Counted from the stretch's first letter, positions 8,399 through 18,273 are shown. The stretch: 32,450 nt of DNA from an uncultured Bacteroides sp. (GCA_900555635.1 USLU01000058.1:1-32450); one strand, 5' to 3'. Translations and numbers: made by a program. Notes: generated from the letters alone by a model not told the origin.

Positions 8399-10315
8399 AT
8401 GACAAAATTCAACTTAAATCTATATATGATGAATAATAAATTGATAAAAGAAAGTTTAGCTCTGGGTATACGCTGTTTTATATACCTATTAATAGGAATT
8501 ATTTTATTTGAATCGTGTGGCTCGGACAACAGTAAAAATGAACTTACTGGAAGTGGGGGCAATACTACTAATCAATATTTGTTATTGCAGCAGAGTGGTC
8601 TGAATAAAATCACGGTAACCGGTAATGAAAAAGAGTATTGTTTTATTCTCACAGTAAAAAAACTGGGGGGGGGTAAAATAGATTCTGAACTTGGTGCAAA
8701 GTTAGAAGCATGGAATGAAGAACAGCTGGTTATATATAATGATAGACAAAAGACTTCATATAAGCTTTTACCGGCATCTTTATATTCTTATACTCCAGAG
8801 AATATAGTTTTTGATCAAAGCACTAATCAAGTGGATGTGGAAATAAAATTTGATCCGTCTAAAGTCTTTTCTGAGTTGAAAAAAACAAATGCTCAATATG
8901 TCATTGCTTTAAAATTAAAGAGTGATATACTAAAGGTGAAAGAAAGTGAGAGTGATATATTACTAAGTCTCTTTATTGATTATCCTAAGGTGAGTTTAGC
9001 CTCTTCTAATGTATATCAGGTGAGTGTAAATAAAGATGATACAAATGTAAAGATCATGACTTGTCTTAGCAGCCAACTTAATGATGAAAGTATTGGTAGT
9101 TGGTGTGACTTTGATTGTAAACTCAGCCTTCCGAATAATGCAGAAGAATTGGTCGCTGCTTATAACCAGTTGAATAAGACTGATTATGAATTATTGCCAC
9201 AAAATAGCTATCAATTGGGCGATGAAATACATTATCGTGTAGGAGACTCTCAGATGGAAGGAATGATTTCTATCCGTCGGGAGAAGCTGGCTGTCAAATA
9301 TTATCTACTGCCATTGCAATTAATTGGTACAGGAAATAATAATGTAATGTATGATGATGCAGTACACTATATGGTTATTTCTCGGAGTTATCAGAATCCA
9401 ATTATTGATCAGAGTGCAGCGGACCCGACTGTAATTTTAGCCAATGATGGTTATTTTTATCTTTATGCAACTGGTGGAAATGTACCGGTTTATCGTTCTA
9501 AAGATTTGGTAGAGTGGAAGTATATAGGTTCTGCTTTTACTGCTCAAACGCGTCCCAATTGGGAGCCGATGAAGGGCCGTGCCATATGGGCACCTGAGAT
9601 TCGTTATATTAAAGATAAATATGTATTATACTATTCTTGGGCGATATGGGGAAAGCAAGATGAATGTCATATTGGTGTGGCTACAGCAGACTCTCCAGAA
9701 GGACCGTTTATTGATCATGGGTGCCTTATCAATGGGAAAGAAATCGGAGTACGCAATTCTATAGATCAGTTCTATATTGAAGAGAATGGTAAAAAGTATA
9801 TGTTTTGGGGCAGTTTTAACGGCATTTATGCTACAGAGTTAACTGATGATGGTTTAGCAGTAAAAAGGAAGACGGATGGAACGCCGGTATTGTTGAAGAA
9901 GGTCTGTGGGGCTAAGTTTGAAGCAACAAATATTTATAAAAGAGGTGATTATTTTTATCTTTTTGCTTCTGTTGGAAGCTGTTGCGATGGCCTTAATAGT
10001 ACTTACCGGGCAGTTGTCGGACGTTCCAAAGATTTGCTGGGACCTTATGTAGATGATAAAGGTGGTGATATGCTTCAAAATAATTTTAAGCTGGTGGTTA
10101 ATAAGAATAATGTTTGGGTGGGTCCGGGGCACAACAGTATTTTAATAAAGGATGATGAGGGTACTGAGTGGGTGGTTTACCATAGCTATAAGGTTGATGC
10201 CATAGATGACGGGCGAGTTGTTTTACTTGATCGTTTACGGTGGGATGAAAATGGTTGGCCATATATAAAAGGACTAGAACCCTCTAATTCTGATTTAGTG
10301 CCAGTCTTTAAATAA
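8399..10315 (+). CDS. Surface lipoprotein: DUF1735-like domains plus GH43
   Basis: The 638-residue protein has a lipoprotein signal ending FESC, with C40 as the lipidated residue followed by GSDN, a plausible surface-export tag. Residues about 60-325 contain two DUF1735-like beta modules common in Bacteroides surface glycan proteins. Residues about 332-630 are a five-bladed GH43 domain: D342 (SAADPTV, base), D456 (SIDQF, pKa modulator), E508 (KFEAT, acid) and H578 (GPGHNS). GH43 enzymes mostly cleave arabinose, xylose or galactose; the linkage here is unknown. The start may be M10 or M11 (8426 or 8429), which gives a tighter signal peptide. It is the first gene of the SusCD operon. A run of nine G (8665-8673, residues 89-92) lies in its coding sequence; gain or loss of one G gives a stop within four codons. 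Confidence 0.87.
   Translation: MTKFNLNLYMMNNKLIKESLALGIRCFIYLLIGIILFESCGSDNSKNELTGSGGNTTNQYLLLQQSGLNKITVTGNEKEYCFILTVKKLGGGKIDSELGAKLEAWNEEQLVIYNDRQKTSYKLLPASLYSYTPENIVFDQSTNQVDVEIKFDPSKVFSELKKTNAQYVIALKLKSDILKVKESESDILLSLFIDYPKVSLASSNVYQVSVNKDDTNVKIMTCLSSQLNDESIGSWCDFDCKLSLPNNAEELVAAYNQLNKTDYELLPQNSYQLGDEIHYRVGDSQMEGMISIRREKLAVKYYLLPLQLIGTGNNNVMYDDAVHYMVISRSYQNPIIDQSAADPTVILANDGYFYLYATGGNVPVYRSKDLVEWKYIGSAFTAQTRPNWEPMKGRAIWAPEIRYIKDKYVLYYSWAIWGKQDECHIGVATADSPEGPFIDHGCLINGKEIGVRNSIDQFYIEENGKKYMFWGSFNGIYATELTDDGLAVKRKTDGTPVLLKKVCGAKFEATNIYKRGDYFYLFASVGSCCDGLNSTYRAVVGRSKDLLGPYVDDKGGDMLQNNFKLVVNKNNVWVGPGHNSILIKDDEGTEWVVYHSYKVDAIDDGRVVLLDRLRWDENGWPYIKGLEPSNSDLVPVFK
8665..8673 (+). repeat. G9 homopolymer inside a coding sequence
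   Basis: Nine consecutive G follow A7CT in the GH43 lipoprotein gene. With eight G the frame meets TAG after GTA AAA; with ten G it meets TAA at once. The tract is therefore a candidate on/off slippage site, or a possible sequencing-error point. Confidence 0.9.
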
Positions 10316-10316
10316 C

Positions 10317-10357
10317 TTCTATGAATTTGTAACATACGAAAGTAATTATTCATAGAA
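10317..10357 (+). promoter_or_regulatory. Intergenic dyad between GH43 and IPT genes
   Basis: TTCTATGAAT (10317-10326) and ATTCATAGAA (10348-10357) are perfect 10-bp inverted arms with a 21-nt loop and no following T-run. It begins two bases after the GH43 stop. It is more likely an mRNA stability or processing hairpin than a terminator, since the operon appears to continue. Confidence 0.4.
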
Positions 10358-10403
10358 ACTTAATACTAAAATTCTATTTATTAACATTTAAAATCAATGT
10401 ATT

Positions 10404-11801
10404 ATGAAAATGAAAACAGAAAATCATGGTTGGCTTTTCCTATGGGGATTGCTGACATTGGTTAGTTTTTGCTTCATTGGCTGTAAGGATGATGATGGAG
10501 GCGAGAAAGGGGCGCTTTTTGATCCAAGTAAGCCAGTGGTAATTTCTGATTTTATTCCCAAGGAGGGAGGTTGGGGATCTCGTTTATTATTGTATGGAAA
10601 TAATTTTGGCGATGATCCGACTAAAGTGAAAGTAACTATCGGAGGGAAAGAAGCGAAGGTAATTACTGTAACGAACGATAATTTGTATTGTTTTGTGCCA
10701 CGTGGTGCCGATGCAGGTAATATTGAAGTCACTGTTCTCGACGGACGTGGGGAAGAATTAGCTTATGGAGAGATAGATGAAAAATTTGTCTATAAGAAGA
10801 AAATGCTGGTATCTACTTTGGTCGGAGAGACAAAGCCTGATATATTGGACGAAAATACAAACTTTGATATCATAGATGGTCCATGGGGAAACTGTGGAGG
10901 ATTGGAAAAAATGGAGTGGTTGGTTTTTGATCCTAATAACAAAGATCGTTTGTATGTGTGTGGAGGAGGAAAAACACATCGAATTGTTGATTTCGCTGAA
11001 GAAACGTTGGAGTCGATAAAATTTACAGGTGAAGCTGCTGGTACTGCTAATATTTTGAGTTTTACAAATGACGGTCAGCTGATGGTTGTCAGGGATATTG
11101 CTCAAGACAATAAAAATGGAATATTTTTTTATTCGCCGGAGTCAAACTTTCAAACACAGGTAAAGGCCATATATGCTCGTGGTTGTAGAGCAGCGATTCC
11201 TCATCCTATTAATGGGGAAATTTATACTTCTCGATTTGATAAAGGATGGATTGGACGGTATGACCCTGTTACGGGTGATTATAAGATGGATAAGATTCAA
11301 ATGCCTTATGGTTCTATACAATGTTTTATCGCTATTCATCCCAAAGGTGACTATATGTATATTATGGTGAGAAATAAGCATGTGATTTATCGTGCGGATT
11401 ATGACTTTGATGAGAAAACATTTACTACCCCTTATTTGGTTTGTGGAAAATATGAAGCATCAGGAATCGTGGACGGTGTTGGAGGTAATGTTCGCATGAA
11501 CGAACCGCAACAAGGATGCTTTGTGAAAAACGATGAGTATGCAGGGCAAAAGGATGAATATGATTTTTATTTCGTAGATAAGCAAAATCATTGTGTCCGT
11601 ACTCTGACTCCTACTGGGCGTGTAAAAATATATGCAGGAAGACCAAATGGTGATGGTACGAAAGGGTTTAACGATGGAGATTTACGTAAAGAGGCTCGCT
11701 TTAATTTTCCTGCAAGTATAGTGTGGGATGAAAAGAGAGAATGTCTCTTGGTGGGAGACTCAAATAATCATCGTATCCGAAGAATTGCTATGGAAGACTA
11801 A
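10404..11801 (+). CDS. IPT/TIG plus NHL-type beta-propeller lipoprotein
   Basis: The 465-residue protein has a lipoprotein signal with C27 followed by KDDD, a strong Bacteroides surface-export tag. An IPT/TIG immunoglobulin-like domain spans about 42-130 (GNNFGDDPTKVKVTIGG). The rest (about 135-462) looks like a propeller with NHL-like repeats, the last ending VGDSNNHRIRRI. No catalytic residues are recognisable. It ends 2 bp before the SusC start, so it is co-transcribed and perhaps translationally coupled. By position it is a candidate surface glycan-binding protein that works with SusC/SusD. Proteins of this type with unknown ligand occur in other PULs; the ligand is unknown. Confidence 0.82.
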   Translation: MKMKTENHGWLFLWGLLTLVSFCFIGCKDDDGGEKGALFDPSKPVVISDFIPKEGGWGSRLLLYGNNFGDDPTKVKVTIGGKEAKVITVTNDNLYCFVPRGADAGNIEVTVLDGRGEELAYGEIDEKFVYKKKMLVSTLVGETKPDILDENTNFDIIDGPWGNCGGLEKMEWLVFDPNNKDRLYVCGGGKTHRIVDFAEETLESIKFTGEAAGTANILSFTNDGQLMVVRDIAQDNKNGIFFYSPESNFQTQVKAIYARGCRAAIPHPINGEIYTSRFDKGWIGRYDPVTGDYKMDKIQMPYGSIQCFIAIHPKGDYMYIMVRNKHVIYRADYDFDEKTFTTPYLVCGKYEASGIVDGVGGNVRMNEPQQGCFVKNDEYAGQKDEYDFYFVDKQNHCVRTLTPTGRVKIYAGRPNGDGTKGFNDGDLRKEARFNFPASIVWDEKRECLLVGDSNNHRIRRIAMED

Positions 11802-11803
11802 TA

Positions 11804-14800
11804 ATGATAAATACACTTATGATGAGAAATATTTTATTAATATGTATGATGTTACTCGGATTCTCGGTTCATGCTTTTGCACAGAAAGAGATTGTAGTGA
11901 CAGGTATCGTAACTGATACAAACAAAGAACCGTTAATAGGTGTCAATGTATCTATTGCGAATATGCCCGGTTTAGGTGCGATAACCGATATAAATGGTAA
12001 GTTTCTACTCAAAATGCCTCCTTATAACAAATTAGTTTTTACTTATATTGGATATGAACCAGTGGAAGTATTGGTAAAAGAGCAACGAACAGTAAATATA
12101 GCTATGGAGGAAGCTAAAGCTACCCTTATTGATGAAGTAGTAGTTACTGGTACTGGTACACAAAAGAAAATTGCTGTGACTGGTGCTGTGACCAATGTAG
12201 ATGTTGCAGCATTGAAAACAAGCCCAAGTGCTTCTATGGCTGATGCATTAGCGGGTGTTGTTCCTGGAATCCAGGCTATGCAATCCAATGGTCGACCTGG
12301 TTCTGTTTCTGAGTTTTGGATACGAAGTATCTCTACTTTTGGTGCTAGTAATGCTGCATTGGTTTTAGTTGATGGATTTGAACGCGACTTGAATGAGATT
12401 AATGTCGAAGATGTGGAATCTTTTACGGTATTGAAGGATGCTTCAGCTACGGCAATTTATGGTAGCAAGGGAGCTAATGGTGTTATTTTGGTTAATACTC
12501 GTCGTGGTAAAGAGGGGAAAATTAACATAAATGCTAAAGTCGAAACTTTTTATAGTATGTTTACTCAGCTTCCTGAATTTGTAGATGGGTACACGTATGC
12601 TTCGATGGCAAACGAGGCGAAGACGACTCGTAATCAAGAACCTTTGTATCAGCCTGAAGAATTGGAATTATTCCGTCTTGGTCTTGATCCGGATTTATAT
12701 CCGAATGTGGATTGGATGGACTTGATATTGCGAGATGGTGCATGGAGCACTCGTGCTTCATTAAATATGACTGGTGGTGGTAGGACTGCCCGCTATTATG
12801 TTGGTGGTAGCTATCAGGATCAACAAGGTATGTACAAAACAGATAAGTCGCTGAAGAAATATAATACTAATGCTAATTTCCGAAAGTGGACATATCGTAT
12901 GAATGTGGATATTGATATAACTAAAACAACCTTGTTGAAAGTTGGTGTTTCTGGTTCATTACGTAAACAGAACGATCCGGGTGTAGGAACAGATGCTATT
13001 TGGACAACGTTGATGGGATATAACTCTATTATGATGCCGATAACATATTCAGATGGTAAAGTATCCTCTTGGACTGCAAAGGAAGGTAATATCAATCCAT
13101 GGGTGCAAGCTACTATGACTGGATACAATGAAAGTTGGCAGAATAATATTCAAACAAATGTAACGTTGGAACAGAAGCTGGATTTTATTACGAAAGGACT
13201 TAAATTTATTGGACGCTTCGGGTATGATACGGAAAACTCCAATTGGATAAAACGAGTGAAGTGGCCAGAACTATATAAAGCAGAACCTTATCGTGATGTA
13301 AATGGGGATTTGATTTTTACTCGTGTTTCGGAGGAGAAGAGGATGACACAAACTTCCGGTTCAAGTGGAAAAAGAAATGAGTTTTTAGAATGGGAATTGC
13401 ATTATAACCGTGGATTTAAAGATCACCATGTGGGAGCGGTTGTAAAGTATTCACAATCTGCAAAAACAGCAACTCAAGGTATCGGTACAGATCTTAAGAA
13501 TGGTATTTCTCGGCGTAATCAAGGATTAGCTGGACGTGCTAACTATAACTGGAAATATCGTTACTTTATTGATTTTAACTTTGGGTATACTGGCTCGGAG
13601 AATTTCCATAAAGATAATCGTTTCGGTTTCTTTCCTGCTATTTCTGGTGCATGGAATATGGCGGAAGAATCTATTATTAAAGATAATTTAAAATGGGTGA
13701 ATATGTTTAAAATACGTTATTCGTATGGTAAAACAGGTAATGATAATTTAGGAGATACTCGTTTCCCATATTTGTATAATCTTGAAACAATGTTGGAGAG
13801 AGACAAAGATGGAAAAGTAGTAAGTGGAAATAACCCTGTTGGGGGATATCAATTTGCGGATTTTGGCTATAACAGATATTATGGTGGTATGCGCTATACT
13901 TCTGTCGCTTCAACGAACGTGTCATGGGAAGTATCCACAAAACAAGATTTAGGTATAGATTTTTCATTTTTTGATGATAAACTATCAGGTTCTATAGATT
14001 ACTTTCATGAACGAAGAGAAGGCATTTATATGGAACGTAACTATCTACCTTGGGTCGCTTCATTGGGTACATGGACGGAATATAAGGATGGTAAAGCAAA
14101 TGAAAAGGATATTCACCCTTATGCCAATGTCGGAATAGTTGAAGCGCGTGGATTTGATGGAAATTTGTCTTTCCGCCATAAAATAGACAAAGTGGATTTG
14201 ACTATACGTGGAAACATGACTTATAGTAAAAATGAGATTTTAGAGCGTGATGAAGAAAATACTGTCTACTGGTATAAAATGCAGGAAGGGCACCGGGTTG
14301 ATCAAGCTATGGGACTGGTTGCATTAGGCCTATTTAAGGATTATGAAGAAATTCGTAATTGGCCAAAACAATTTGGTGATGTTATGCCGGGTGATATTAA
14401 GTACAAAGATATTAATGGAGACGGAGTAATTGATGATAATGATAAGGTGGCAATTGGTGCAACAAAAAAACCTAATTTTACGTATGGTTTCGGTGTGTCG
14501 GCAAAATGGAAAGGTTTAGATGTGAATGTACATTTCCAAGGTGTAGGTAAATCCACTTATTTTATAGACGGTTCTACTGTTTATATGTTCTCCGGCGGTA
14601 ATAGTGATGGTGATGGTTGGGGAAATGTGATGAAAGAAATGGCTGAAGGCAATCGTTGGATTTTAGGTGTCAATGAAGATCCGAATGCAGAATATCCTCG
14701 TTTGACTTATGGAAAGAATGATAATAATAATCGTGCTTCTACATATTGGCTTAGAAATGGAGCTTATCTTCGTTTGAAGACATTAGATATTGGTTATACA

Positions 14801-14977
14801 CTTCCTGCAAGTCTAGTTCGTAAAGCTCATATGAATACGGTACGTATTTTCTTTACTGGGACTAATTTACTCACTTTCTCTAAGTTTAAGCTTTGGGATC
14901 CGGAAATGGGAAGTTCTACAGGAAAGTCGTATCCGCTAAATAAGACGCTTTCTTTAGGTGTATCTGTTAATTTGTAA
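11804..14977 (+). CDS. susC-like: SusC/RagA-family TonB-dependent glycan importer
   Basis: The 1057-residue outer-membrane protein has a signal peptide ending FAQ (about residue 27), a CarboxypepD_reg-like domain (30-105), a TonB box IDEVVVTG (109-116), a plug domain (about 120-235, with LVLVDGFERD and ATAIYGSKGANGVILVNT) and a 22-strand barrel ending in SVNL. A secretin/TonB short N-terminal (STN) domain is absent, which argues against direct control by an anti-sigma factor. It imports oligosaccharides with the SusD partner encoded next, using TonB energy. An internal ATG at 11819 is an alternative start with a shorter signal peptide. The gene is within the core operon, 2 bp after the IPT/NHL gene and 13 bp before SusD. 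Confidence 0.97.
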   Translation: MINTLMMRNILLICMMLLGFSVHAFAQKEIVVTGIVTDTNKEPLIGVNVSIANMPGLGAITDINGKFLLKMPPYNKLVFTYIGYEPVEVLVKEQRTVNIAMEEAKATLIDEVVVTGTGTQKKIAVTGAVTNVDVAALKTSPSASMADALAGVVPGIQAMQSNGRPGSVSEFWIRSISTFGASNAALVLVDGFERDLNEINVEDVESFTVLKDASATAIYGSKGANGVILVNTRRGKEGKININAKVETFYSMFTQLPEFVDGYTYASMANEAKTTRNQEPLYQPEELELFRLGLDPDLYPNVDWMDLILRDGAWSTRASLNMTGGGRTARYYVGGSYQDQQGMYKTDKSLKKYNTNANFRKWTYRMNVDIDITKTTLLKVGVSGSLRKQNDPGVGTDAIWTTLMGYNSIMMPITYSDGKVSSWTAKEGNINPWVQATMTGYNESWQNNIQTNVTLEQKLDFITKGLKFIGRFGYDTENSNWIKRVKWPELYKAEPYRDVNGDLIFTRVSEEKRMTQTSGSSGKRNEFLEWELHYNRGFKDHHVGAVVKYSQSAKTATQGIGTDLKNGISRRNQGLAGRANYNWKYRYFIDFNFGYTGSENFHKDNRFGFFPAISGAWNMAEESIIKDNLKWVNMFKIRYSYGKTGNDNLGDTRFPYLYNLETMLERDKDGKVVSGNNPVGGYQFADFGYNRYYGGMRYTSVASTNVSWEVSTKQDLGIDFSFFDDKLSGSIDYFHERREGIYMERNYLPWVASLGTWTEYKDGKANEKDIHPYANVGIVEARGFDGNLSFRHKIDKVDLTIRGNMTYSKNEILERDEENTVYWYKMQEGHRVDQAMGLVALGLFKDYEEIRNWPKQFGDVMPGDIKYKDINGDGVIDDNDKVAIGATKKPNFTYGFGVSAKWKGLDVNVHFQGVGKSTYFIDGSTVYMFSGGNSDGDGWGNVMKEMAEGNRWILGVNEDPNAEYPRLTYGKNDNNNRASTYWLRNGAYLRLKTLDIGYTLPASLVRKAHMNTVRIFFTGTNLLTFSKFKLWDPEMGSSTGKSYPLNKTLSLGVSVNL

Positions 14978-14990
14978 AAAAAGAATATGT

Positions 14991-17087
14991 ATGAAAAAGA
15001 TAATAACAATTTTATCCTTCGCTGTGGGATTGACCTCTTTAGTAGGATGCTCTGATTATTTAGATTCAGATTATCTATTTGATGAAAGAATGAGCATTGA
15101 AGATGTCTTTAGCAATCGGGATTATACAAACAGGTGGTTAGCAAGAGGGTATTCTTATTTAAGTAATGGTTACTTACAGGATGTTTGTAGTAAGAGAGAT
15201 TATCCTTTTAATTTTGCTGATGACATGTATTATGGAGACGGTGGTTATGAGAAATGGAAGAGTGGCCAATATAGTGAAAGTGGAGTTAATAATTCCAGTA
15301 GTGGTATTTGGAAGAATGCTTATTTGGGTATTCGTCAAGTAGCTATATTCTTGAATAATATAGATAAAAATAAGGAATTTACAGAAGAAGAAATCACAGA
15401 TTTTAAAGGGCAGGCGCATTTTTTGAAGGCATACTATTATTGGTTGATGCTTCGTGCATTTGGTCCAGTGCCTATCATTCCGGATGAGGGGGTCGATTAC
15501 ACAAAAGAATATGATGAATTAGCTTACCCGAGAAATTCGTATGATGAATGTGTGGACTACATTACTGGTGAACTTTTGAAAGCTGCAGAACGATTACCAT
15601 TACAACGTTCAGTACAGGAGGTGCTTCGTCCGACGAGAGGAGCTGCCTTAGCTTTACGAGCCAAAATTCTTTTGTATGCAGCTAGTCCGCTATTTAATGG
15701 AAAAGCTCCAGAAGTGGTGTCTTCAGCTTTGGTGAATAAAGATGGGAAACGTTTGCTTCCCGAAACTTATGATGAGGCTAAATGGGCAAAGGCAGCGGCG
15801 GCAGCTAAAGATGTGATGGATTTGAATATTTATGGCATACATGTGGCATACTTCAATAGTAATACTGGTGATATTGCATATCCAGCGACAATTGTTCCAC
15901 CACATGATGATGAATTTTCCGATCAATCATGGCCAAATGGATGGAAAAATATTGATCCTTTTCAATCATATCGTGAAATGTTTGATGGAAGTATTATAGT
16001 AAGTCAGAATGAAGAACTAATTTTTACTCGAGGTAAGAACCAAAGCCGTGAAAGTGTAGATATTATGGTTGTTCACCAACTTCCACGTAATGGTGCTGGT
16101 GGATATGGTTCGCAAGGTATGACCCAAAAGCAATGTGATGCTTATTATATGAATGATGGTACGAATTGTCCAGGTATGAATGATGTGTACAAGGAGTTTG
16201 ATGGATATAACGAACGTTATGATTCTCGTCCAAGAGAAGAGGGGTATGTAGAGACGAATGAATTAGTCGATTATCCCGAACTGGGGCCGTTGGGTACTGG
16301 TGTGTCTAAACAATATGTGCAACGTGAGCCTCGTTTTTATGCGTCAGTGGGCTATAATGGAAGTACATGGCATTTGTTAAATGCACTGAATGATAACACT
16401 CATGATGAGGAGAAAAATATACAAGTATTCTACTACCGTGGTGAAAGTAATGGGTATGCTAACTCCTCTTATTGGCTTCGCACAGGTATCGGTGTTAAAA
16501 AATATGTACACCCAAATGATATCAGTTATACGCAGAAAAATTCGTATGATGTTGATCGTATTGAGCATAAAGCAGACCCGGCCATTCGTTATGCAGAGGT
16601 ATTGTTAATTTATGCAGAAGCATTGAATGAACTGACGGGTTCGTATGAGGTTCCTTCTTGGGATGGTAGTAAAATGCATTCTGTGAAACGTGACATAACT
16701 GAAATGAAGAAGGGGATTCGGCCTATTCGTATTCGTGCAGGATTGCCTGATTATGATAAAGTTAAAGGCCATGAAACTGCTTATGATGATCCAAATGAAT
16801 TCCGAAGGATGTTAAAACGTGAGCGGCAGATTGAGTTTTTTGCTGAGGGGCATCGCTACTGGGATTTACGTCGTTGGTTAGATGCACCTCTAGAAGAAAC
16901 TACTCCTGTATATGGTTGTAATATTTTGGCATCAAAGGATATGGCTGATCAATTTCATACACCTGTGATGTGTACGTCGTTACCTACAATTTTTGCTGAA
17001 AAAATGTGGCTTTGTCCGATTGACCATACTGAATTAAAACACAATGTGAATCTGGTTCAGAATCCAGGTTGGACAAATCCTGAATAA
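14991..17087 (+). CDS. susD-like: SusD/RagB-family glycan-binding lipoprotein
   Basis: The start is set at 14991, where MKKIITILSFAVGLTSLVGC forms a lipoprotein signal with C20; an upstream in-frame ATG at 14958 lies inside susC and would spoil the signal. The 698-residue protein has the SusD helical fold with TPR-like units and the family's C-terminal signature RERQIEFFAEGHRYWDLRRW (about 609-629). It is longer than many SusD proteins, which suggests added loops around the binding site. It forms the hinged lid on SusC at the cell surface and selects the oligosaccharide for import. It starts 13 bp after susC. Confidence 0.96.
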   Translation: MKKIITILSFAVGLTSLVGCSDYLDSDYLFDERMSIEDVFSNRDYTNRWLARGYSYLSNGYLQDVCSKRDYPFNFADDMYYGDGGYEKWKSGQYSESGVNNSSSGIWKNAYLGIRQVAIFLNNIDKNKEFTEEEITDFKGQAHFLKAYYYWLMLRAFGPVPIIPDEGVDYTKEYDELAYPRNSYDECVDYITGELLKAAERLPLQRSVQEVLRPTRGAALALRAKILLYAASPLFNGKAPEVVSSALVNKDGKRLLPETYDEAKWAKAAAAAKDVMDLNIYGIHVAYFNSNTGDIAYPATIVPPHDDEFSDQSWPNGWKNIDPFQSYREMFDGSIIVSQNEELIFTRGKNQSRESVDIMVVHQLPRNGAGGYGSQGMTQKQCDAYYMNDGTNCPGMNDVYKEFDGYNERYDSRPREEGYVETNELVDYPELGPLGTGVSKQYVQREPRFYASVGYNGSTWHLLNALNDNTHDEEKNIQVFYYRGESNGYANSSYWLRTGIGVKKYVHPNDISYTQKNSYDVDRIEHKADPAIRYAEVLLIYAEALNELTGSYEVPSWDGSKMHSVKRDITEMKKGIRPIRIRAGLPDYDKVKGHETAYDDPNEFRRMLKRERQIEFFAEGHRYWDLRRWLDAPLEETTPVYGCNILASKDMADQFHTPVMCTSLPTIFAEKMWLCPIDHTELKHNVNLVQNPGWTNPE

Positions 17088-17107
17088 CCTTTTAGATATT
17101 GAATAAA

Positions 17108-18106
17108 ATGAGGAATATATATTATTTGATTTTAGGCATGATGCTAACCATTTGTTGCACTGCCTGTAATAAGGAATGGGAAGATGAACAGTATTTACAT
17201 ATGGCTTCTTTTAAAGCGAATGTTAATGATCAAGGGGTAACTACGACATATGTACGCTTTAAGCCAGGTGGAGTGGTAAAATATGATCTTCCAGTTATTA
17301 TGAGTGGATCTACTATGAATAACCAATCTCATACAATTCATTTTGGTTTGGATGCTGATACTTTGAAGCGGTTAAACATAGAACAATATGGGCATCGTGA
17401 GGAACTTTATTTTCAACAGTTGCCAACAAAGTATTATAATATGCCTGAGTCTGTGGAAATGCCTGCTGGTGAGTGTTTAACAACATTGCCAATTGAATTT
17501 ACGTTGGATGAGACACTTGACCAGGCAGATAAGTGGGTGTTACCCATACAGATATTGGGTGACCAATCTTATGATTATCAGATAAATCCGCGTAAATACT
17601 ATCGCAGAGCTATGCTGCGTTTGCTTCCGTTCAATGATTATTCAGGCACGTATGATGCGGCTCAATATCGAATTTTTCTTAAACCTGATGTGAAGAATCC
17701 TTTCACTATATCCTCGCAAAGAGCGTTTGTGGTAGATGATAGGACAATTTTTATCTATGCAGGTACAAGAGATATAGATTATCTTGATCGTAAACTATAT
17801 AAAGTATTTATTCGTTTTCCGGAGAAGGGTACAGACTCGAAATTGTTAGAAGTGTGGTCTGATAATCCGGAAATCGAATTAAAGCTTGATGAACAAAAAG
17901 CATGTACCTTTACAATGAATGAAGAGATGGATGAGTTAAAGCCTTATCTAAAGAAGATTTATATTACTCTTTATTTATATTACTCTTTCAAAGACTATAC
18001 AACTGTTCCTGGTACAAAGCTTGAGTACGTGGTAGAAGGCTCATTGGCAATGCAACGTAATCTGAATACCTTGATTCCTGATGAAGATCAACAGATTCAG
18101 TGGTAA
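17108..18106 (+). CDS. DUF1735/DUF4973-like surface lipoprotein
   Basis: The 332-residue protein has a lipoprotein signal ending TAC with C20, followed by NKEWEDE. I chose ATG at 17108; a TTG three codons earlier (17099) is less likely. An N-terminal beta domain (about 25-175) resembles DUF1735, and the C-terminal half (about 180-332), which begins YSGTYDA, resembles DUF4973. No catalytic motif is visible. It follows SusD by 20 bp and is the last gene before the tandem terminators, a position usual for a surface glycan-binding protein. Its sugar ligand is unknown. Confidence 0.75.
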   Translation: MRNIYYLILGMMLTICCTACNKEWEDEQYLHMASFKANVNDQGVTTTYVRFKPGGVVKYDLPVIMSGSTMNNQSHTIHFGLDADTLKRLNIEQYGHREELYFQQLPTKYYNMPESVEMPAGECLTTLPIEFTLDETLDQADKWVLPIQILGDQSYDYQINPRKYYRRAMLRLLPFNDYSGTYDAAQYRIFLKPDVKNPFTISSQRAFVVDDRTIFIYAGTRDIDYLDRKLYKVFIRFPEKGTDSKLLEVWSDNPEIELKLDEQKACTFTMNEEMDELKPYLKKIYITLYLYYSFKDYTTVPGTKLEYVVEGSLAMQRNLNTLIPDEDQQIQW

Positions 18107-18136
18107 ACTGAAGTTTGTTTAGTTCTTATAAATATT

Positions 18137-18180
18137 GGGGGGGATTCTATCTATGTGATAGGAAGGTTCTCCCCCTTTTT
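18137..18180 (+). terminator. Terminator after the core operon, first of two
   Basis: A G7 tract (18137-18143) followed by A pairs with TCTCCCCC (18168-18175), then T5. An inner stem CTATC/GATAG sits in the loop. It lies 30 bp after the lipoprotein stop. Confidence 0.75.
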
Positions 18181-18201
18181 CTATTCTAATAAAACTTATA
18201 G

Positions 18202-18239
18202 GGAGAAGGTTGACATCTGTTTAAGTCTTCTCCTTTTTT
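18202..18239 (+). terminator. Second tandem terminator
   Basis: GGAGAAG (18202-18208) pairs with CTTCTCC (18227-18233) and is followed by T6. With the preceding hairpin it would lower or block read-through from the SusCD operon into the enzyme genes. Confidence 0.75.
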
Positions 18240-18273
18240 AACCTAATTATTTACTTCTTTTAAAAGGAAAGGT

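Noticed and set aside
14958..14990. Upstream in-frame start for SusD
   Set aside because: It overlaps the end of susC and adds residues before a good lipoprotein signal; ATG 14991 is better.
17099..17107. TTG start for the DUF1735/DUF4973-like gene
   Set aside because: The ATG at 17108 begins a clean lipoprotein signal; the extra three codons add nothing.
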